Assembly: GCA_003650975.1 (NCBI GenBank)
Contig: QMSU01000069.1
Span: forward strand, 1-6,106
Length of the DNA: 6,106 nt
DNA from: Thermoplasmata archaeon
Lineage (GTDB): Archaea > Thermoplasmatota > E2 > UBA202 > JdFR-43
Reading direction: 5' to 3'
The notes under the pieces were generated by a model. The model saw only the letters and a list, made by a program, of their open reading frames with translations. It was not told the origin of the DNA and did not search any database. Of this stretch, positions 4,310 to 6,106 are shown in pieces. Made by a program: the position numbers and the translations under genes. The first letter of the stretch is position 1; every line of letters starts with the position of its first letter.

Positions 4310-6106
4310 GACACCACCCCTCTTACAATAGTGGGGTATGTCTATGATACCGATGGGACCACACCAGTGGCAGGTGCAACGGTGTACATCAGAGACCAGG
4401 ACACAGGAGCATGGGGTATCAACCAGACCAACAGTTCTGGAATGTTCACTGTGGACATGGTAATCAAAAATAACGCACCGTGGGCGTACTGGTTCGATGG
4501 TGATTTGCTTCTTGGCACCGCCTCTGACGGTTCGCAGAGCGGGAGTAATTTCACGTATATCAACAAGACACAGATGGCACCGCCAATAGGGAACGGTTAT
4601 ATCTGGCTGAACTTCACTCTCGGCACACCGGAGACAACAAAAACCGTGGGTGACCCGCAGTTCACCAAATATAACTATGACGATGGAACTGCCAATTACG
4701 GATATCTGGTATCTCCAGAAATCCATCTCGACAGCCCCGTACCGATGTTATCTTTCTGGACATGGTGGCAGATTGAGGGAGTGAATTCCTCAACGCATGA
4801 CCTGATGAATGTGTACATCTCCACCACCGGCGGATATCTGGATGGAACCGAGATCCTTATTGATACGCTCAATCCTCTCACCGATCCGGGTGGCGATGAG
4901 ACCACCTATTACGGCTCATCGGGTTTCAACACCCCGCCTGGATGGGTGTATCATGAGTATTTCCTCACCGCTTACTCGGGAGAAAATGTCACCGTCATCT
5001 TCGAATTTGACACCAACGGCACCGACTACAACTACTGGGAGGGCTGGTATATCGATGATATCAACATAGGTGGATTCGGTGATGATGTTGAGGATAGCTC
5101 GGTCATACCGCCTTACATGGGCAACTGGACATATACCGGATACTGGCATGTCACCGATCATAGGAGCCACACTCCCGGTCATTCATGGTATTATGGTATC
5201 GAGCATAACTATGTCACCAGCCACACACCCTTCAATATGACGGCAGCCGGCGGTTATAATAATATCACATATCATGTATGGTGGAACGGCACATGGGGTG
5301 ACTGGACAAATTACACCGGCAACTTCACTCTGGATAACGAGTGCAAGCACTATCTTGAATTCTATGCAGAAAATGGTACCAACAGCGAACCGGTGAGAAA
5401 CCAGACACACTATGTGGACGACACCCCGCCAATCTATGAACTGGTCTATGATATTCCCAACCAGACCATTAATGGATTCCCGGCGACCAACTGCTCCAAT
5501 GGTGTATGGTTCTATATCAACGACACGGGAGGTCCGTGTGAAAGCGGCGCCGAATGGTTCAACTACTCTGTGTGGTGGAATGCCACAGGACCTTCAGGCT
5601 GGGTGAAAATCGCCGATGTTTCCGTGCACGACAATGATGCGGCGGACCTTGACAAACGGGTTGGCTACATCACCGTGCACCTCACCTTTGAGGAGGAATG
5701 CTATCATGAACTCATATGGGAAATCACCGATTACGTGGGCAACAATGCCACCTATGACCGTGATATTGCGGTTGATTGCTCACCACCCATACTCGAAAAA
5801 GAAATTGGAGAACCTCACGTGGCAGATACGCCATACGGTGAATACCAGTGGCTCACCAACCGCACTCCCATATGGCTCAACGCCACCGATGTGGGATGCG
5901 GCGGAGGAGCAGGAATAAAGGAGCTGGGATACGAGATATGGTGGAAGAGAAACTGCACCAACGAGAGCGAGGCATGGAATACTACCCGTTATCCCGTGGT
6001 GATCGTGCAGGATAATGGACCCGGTGACAATGACCCCACCGTGGGCAACATCTCGGTGAACCTCACCTTCCAGTATGAGTGCTGCCATGAGATCCACTTC
6101 TGGGCC
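4199..6106 (+). CDS. Secreted modular glycoprotein-like protein, paralogue of gene 1 (3' partial)
   Basis: The frame runs open from ATG 4199 through the last base of the window (636 codons, no stop), so the true protein is longer. The start is fixed by a GGAGG site six bases upstream and a promoter at 4131-4143. Layout: signal peptide (1-37), carboxypeptidase-regulatory-like beta sandwich (about 42-141), choice-of-anchor J-like jelly roll (about 150-294), a GYWHVT/SWYYG element (308-333), and Ig-like repeats at about 341-411, 430-530 and 550 to the edge. I count about 29 N-x-S/T sequons, roughly one per 22 residues and denser than in gene 1, which suggests heavy N-glycosylation in an archaeal host. 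Repeats 2 and 3 match repeats 1 and 4 of gene 1, so the two genes descend from shared modules. An extracellular structural or adhesive role is inferred; no enzyme motif is visible. Whether it too ends in a dockerin cannot be seen. Confidence 0.93.
   Translation, partial: MNKGKYKVGILDMRKGMALAIALVAIAGTFMLINVKADTTPLTIVGYVYDTDGTTPVAGATVYIRDQDTGAWGINQTNSSGMFTVDMVIKNNAPWAYWFDGDLLLGTASDGSQSGSNFTYINKTQMAPPIGNGYIWLNFTLGTPETTKTVGDPQFTKYNYDDGTANYGYLVSPEIHLDSPVPMLSFWTWWQIEGVNSSTHDLMNVYISTTGGYLDGTEILIDTLNPLTDPGGDETTYYGSSGFNTPPGWVYHEYFLTAYSGENVTVIFEFDTNGTDYNYWEGWYIDDINIGGFGDDVEDSSVIPPYMGNWTYTGYWHVTDHRSHTPGHSWYYGIEHNYVTSHTPFNMTAAGGYNNITYHVWWNGTWGDWTNYTGNFTLDNECKHYLEFYAENGTNSEPVRNQTHYVDDTPPIYELVYDIPNQTINGFPATNCSNGVWFYINDTGGPCESGAEWFNYSVWWNATGPSGWVKIADVSVHDNDAADLDKRVGYITVHLTFEEECYHELIWEITDYVGNNATYDRDIAVDCSPPILEKEIGEPHVADTPYGEYQWLTNRTPIWLNATDVGCGGGAGIKELGYEIWWKRNCTNESEAWNTTRYPVVIVQDNGPGDNDPTVGNISVNLTFQYECCHEIHFWA
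4322..4621 (+). other. Carboxypeptidase-regulatory-like (prealbumin-like) beta-sandwich domain
   Basis: Residues about 42-141 begin with IVGYVYDTDGTTPVAGATVYI and continue with NQTNSSGMFTVDM. This is the G-x-V-x-D-x-x-G-x-P-V-x-G-A-x-V ... G-x-F/Y pattern typical of carboxypeptidase-regulatory-like or CNA-B-like domains. Such domains commonly sit just after the signal peptide of secreted and surface proteins as stalk or binding modules. Confidence 0.65.
4646..5080 (+). other. Choice-of-anchor J/MAM-like jelly-roll domain
   Basis: Residues about 150-294. Visible elements are YLVSPEIHLDSPVPMLSFWTWW, the strand LMNVYISTTGG, PPGWVYHEYFLTAYSGENVTVIFEF and the closing GWYIDDINIGG. The 'SPxI...L.FW' opening and 'WyIDDI.i' closing strands are hallmarks of this family of secreted beta sandwiches. 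Gene 1 begins inside the same kind of domain. Confidence 0.65.
5120..5197 (+). other. GYWHVT...SWYYG element
   Basis: Residues 308-333 (GNWTYTGYWHVTD ... GHSWYYGIE) resemble the opening of another jelly-roll unit found in secreted proteins, where W-x-x-x-G-[LY]-W-H-V-T is followed by S-W-Y-[YF]-G. The rest of such a unit is missing: the sequence passes into an Ig-like repeat after about 15 residues. It could be a truncated domain or a linker. Confidence 0.45.
5219..5431 (+). repeat. Ig-like repeat 1 of gene 2
   Basis: Residues about 341-411. Strands NITYHVWWNGTWGDW and TGNFTLDNECKHYLEFYAENG are followed by the linker HYVDDTPP. The core CKHYLEFYAENG matches CIHELYYFAKD of gene 1, but the second cysteine is missing. 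It is shorter than the other repeats. Confidence 0.65.
5486..5788 (+). repeat. Ig-like repeat 2 of gene 2 (four-cysteine type)
   Basis: Residues about 430-530, with cysteines at 432, 447, 501 and 527. It contains VWFYINDTGGPC, DLDKRVGYITVHLTF, CYHELIWEITDYVGN and closing AVDCSPP. It is the closest counterpart of gene 1 repeat 1, and shares with gene 1 repeat 3 a last cysteine placed just before the PP linker. Confidence 0.7.
5846..6106 (+). repeat. Ig-like repeat 3 of gene 2 (cut by window end)
   Basis: Residues about 550-636. It begins with WLTNRTPIWLNATDVGC and GIKELGYEIWW, and reaches the core ECCHEIHFWA at the window edge. It pairs with gene 1 repeat 4, including near-identical DNA over the WLN[GA]TD stretch. 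Confidence 0.65.

Noticed and set aside
4184..4726. Antisense open frame of about 180 codons opposite the start of gene 2
   Set aside because: The sense frame has a promoter, ribosome binding site, signal peptide and recognisable domains. The antisense frame would end inside that ribosome binding site region and shows no protein features.
1..6106. CRISPR array, tRNA, rRNA or insertion sequence
   Set aside because: No short direct repeats with regular spacers, no cloverleaf-like sequence in the intergenic region, and no transposase motifs or terminal inverted repeats were seen on either strand.

Overview
The window holds two very large secreted, modular surface-type proteins on the + strand, arranged head to tail and both cut by the window edges. 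It is probably archaeal. The second gene is preceded by a textbook archaeal promoter (BRE AGAAAT directly followed by TATA box TTTATATA), a short leader and a GGAGG ribosome binding site. The proteins are rich in Trp, Tyr, Asn and Thr and full of N-x-S/T sequons, as in archaeal cell-surface glycoproteins. A Thermoplasmata-like or other euryarchaeal lineage is my guess from style alone; no taxonomic marker is present.

Layout. Bases 2-3967 are the 3' part (1321 codons) of gene 1. It reads: the end of a jelly-roll (choice-of-anchor J/MAM-like) domain, a Cys-bearing Ig-like repeat, an inserted domain resembling the class I glutamine amidotransferase (GATase1) fold whose nucleophile position is Asp, six more Ig-like repeats (one interrupted by a domain with an EF-hand calcium loop), and a C-terminal dockerin-like pair of calcium loops. 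It ends in tandem stops TGA TAA. Bases 3968-4198 are the only intergenic region and hold a weak terminator candidate, the promoter, a small dyad and the ribosome binding site. Bases 4199-6106 are the first 636 codons of gene 2, open to the window end: signal peptide, carboxypeptidase-regulatory-like beta sandwich, complete choice-of-anchor J-like domain, a short GYWHVT/SWYYG element, then three Ig-like repeats clearly related to those of gene 1.

How they fit together. The two genes are paralogues built from the same Ig-like module, but gene 2 has its own promoter and so need not be co-transcribed with gene 1. The likely shared role is an extracellular, calcium-dependent, glycosylated and disulfide-stabilised structural, adhesive or scaffold function. 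No enzyme with intact catalytic residues, RNA gene, mobile element or CRISPR array is visible.
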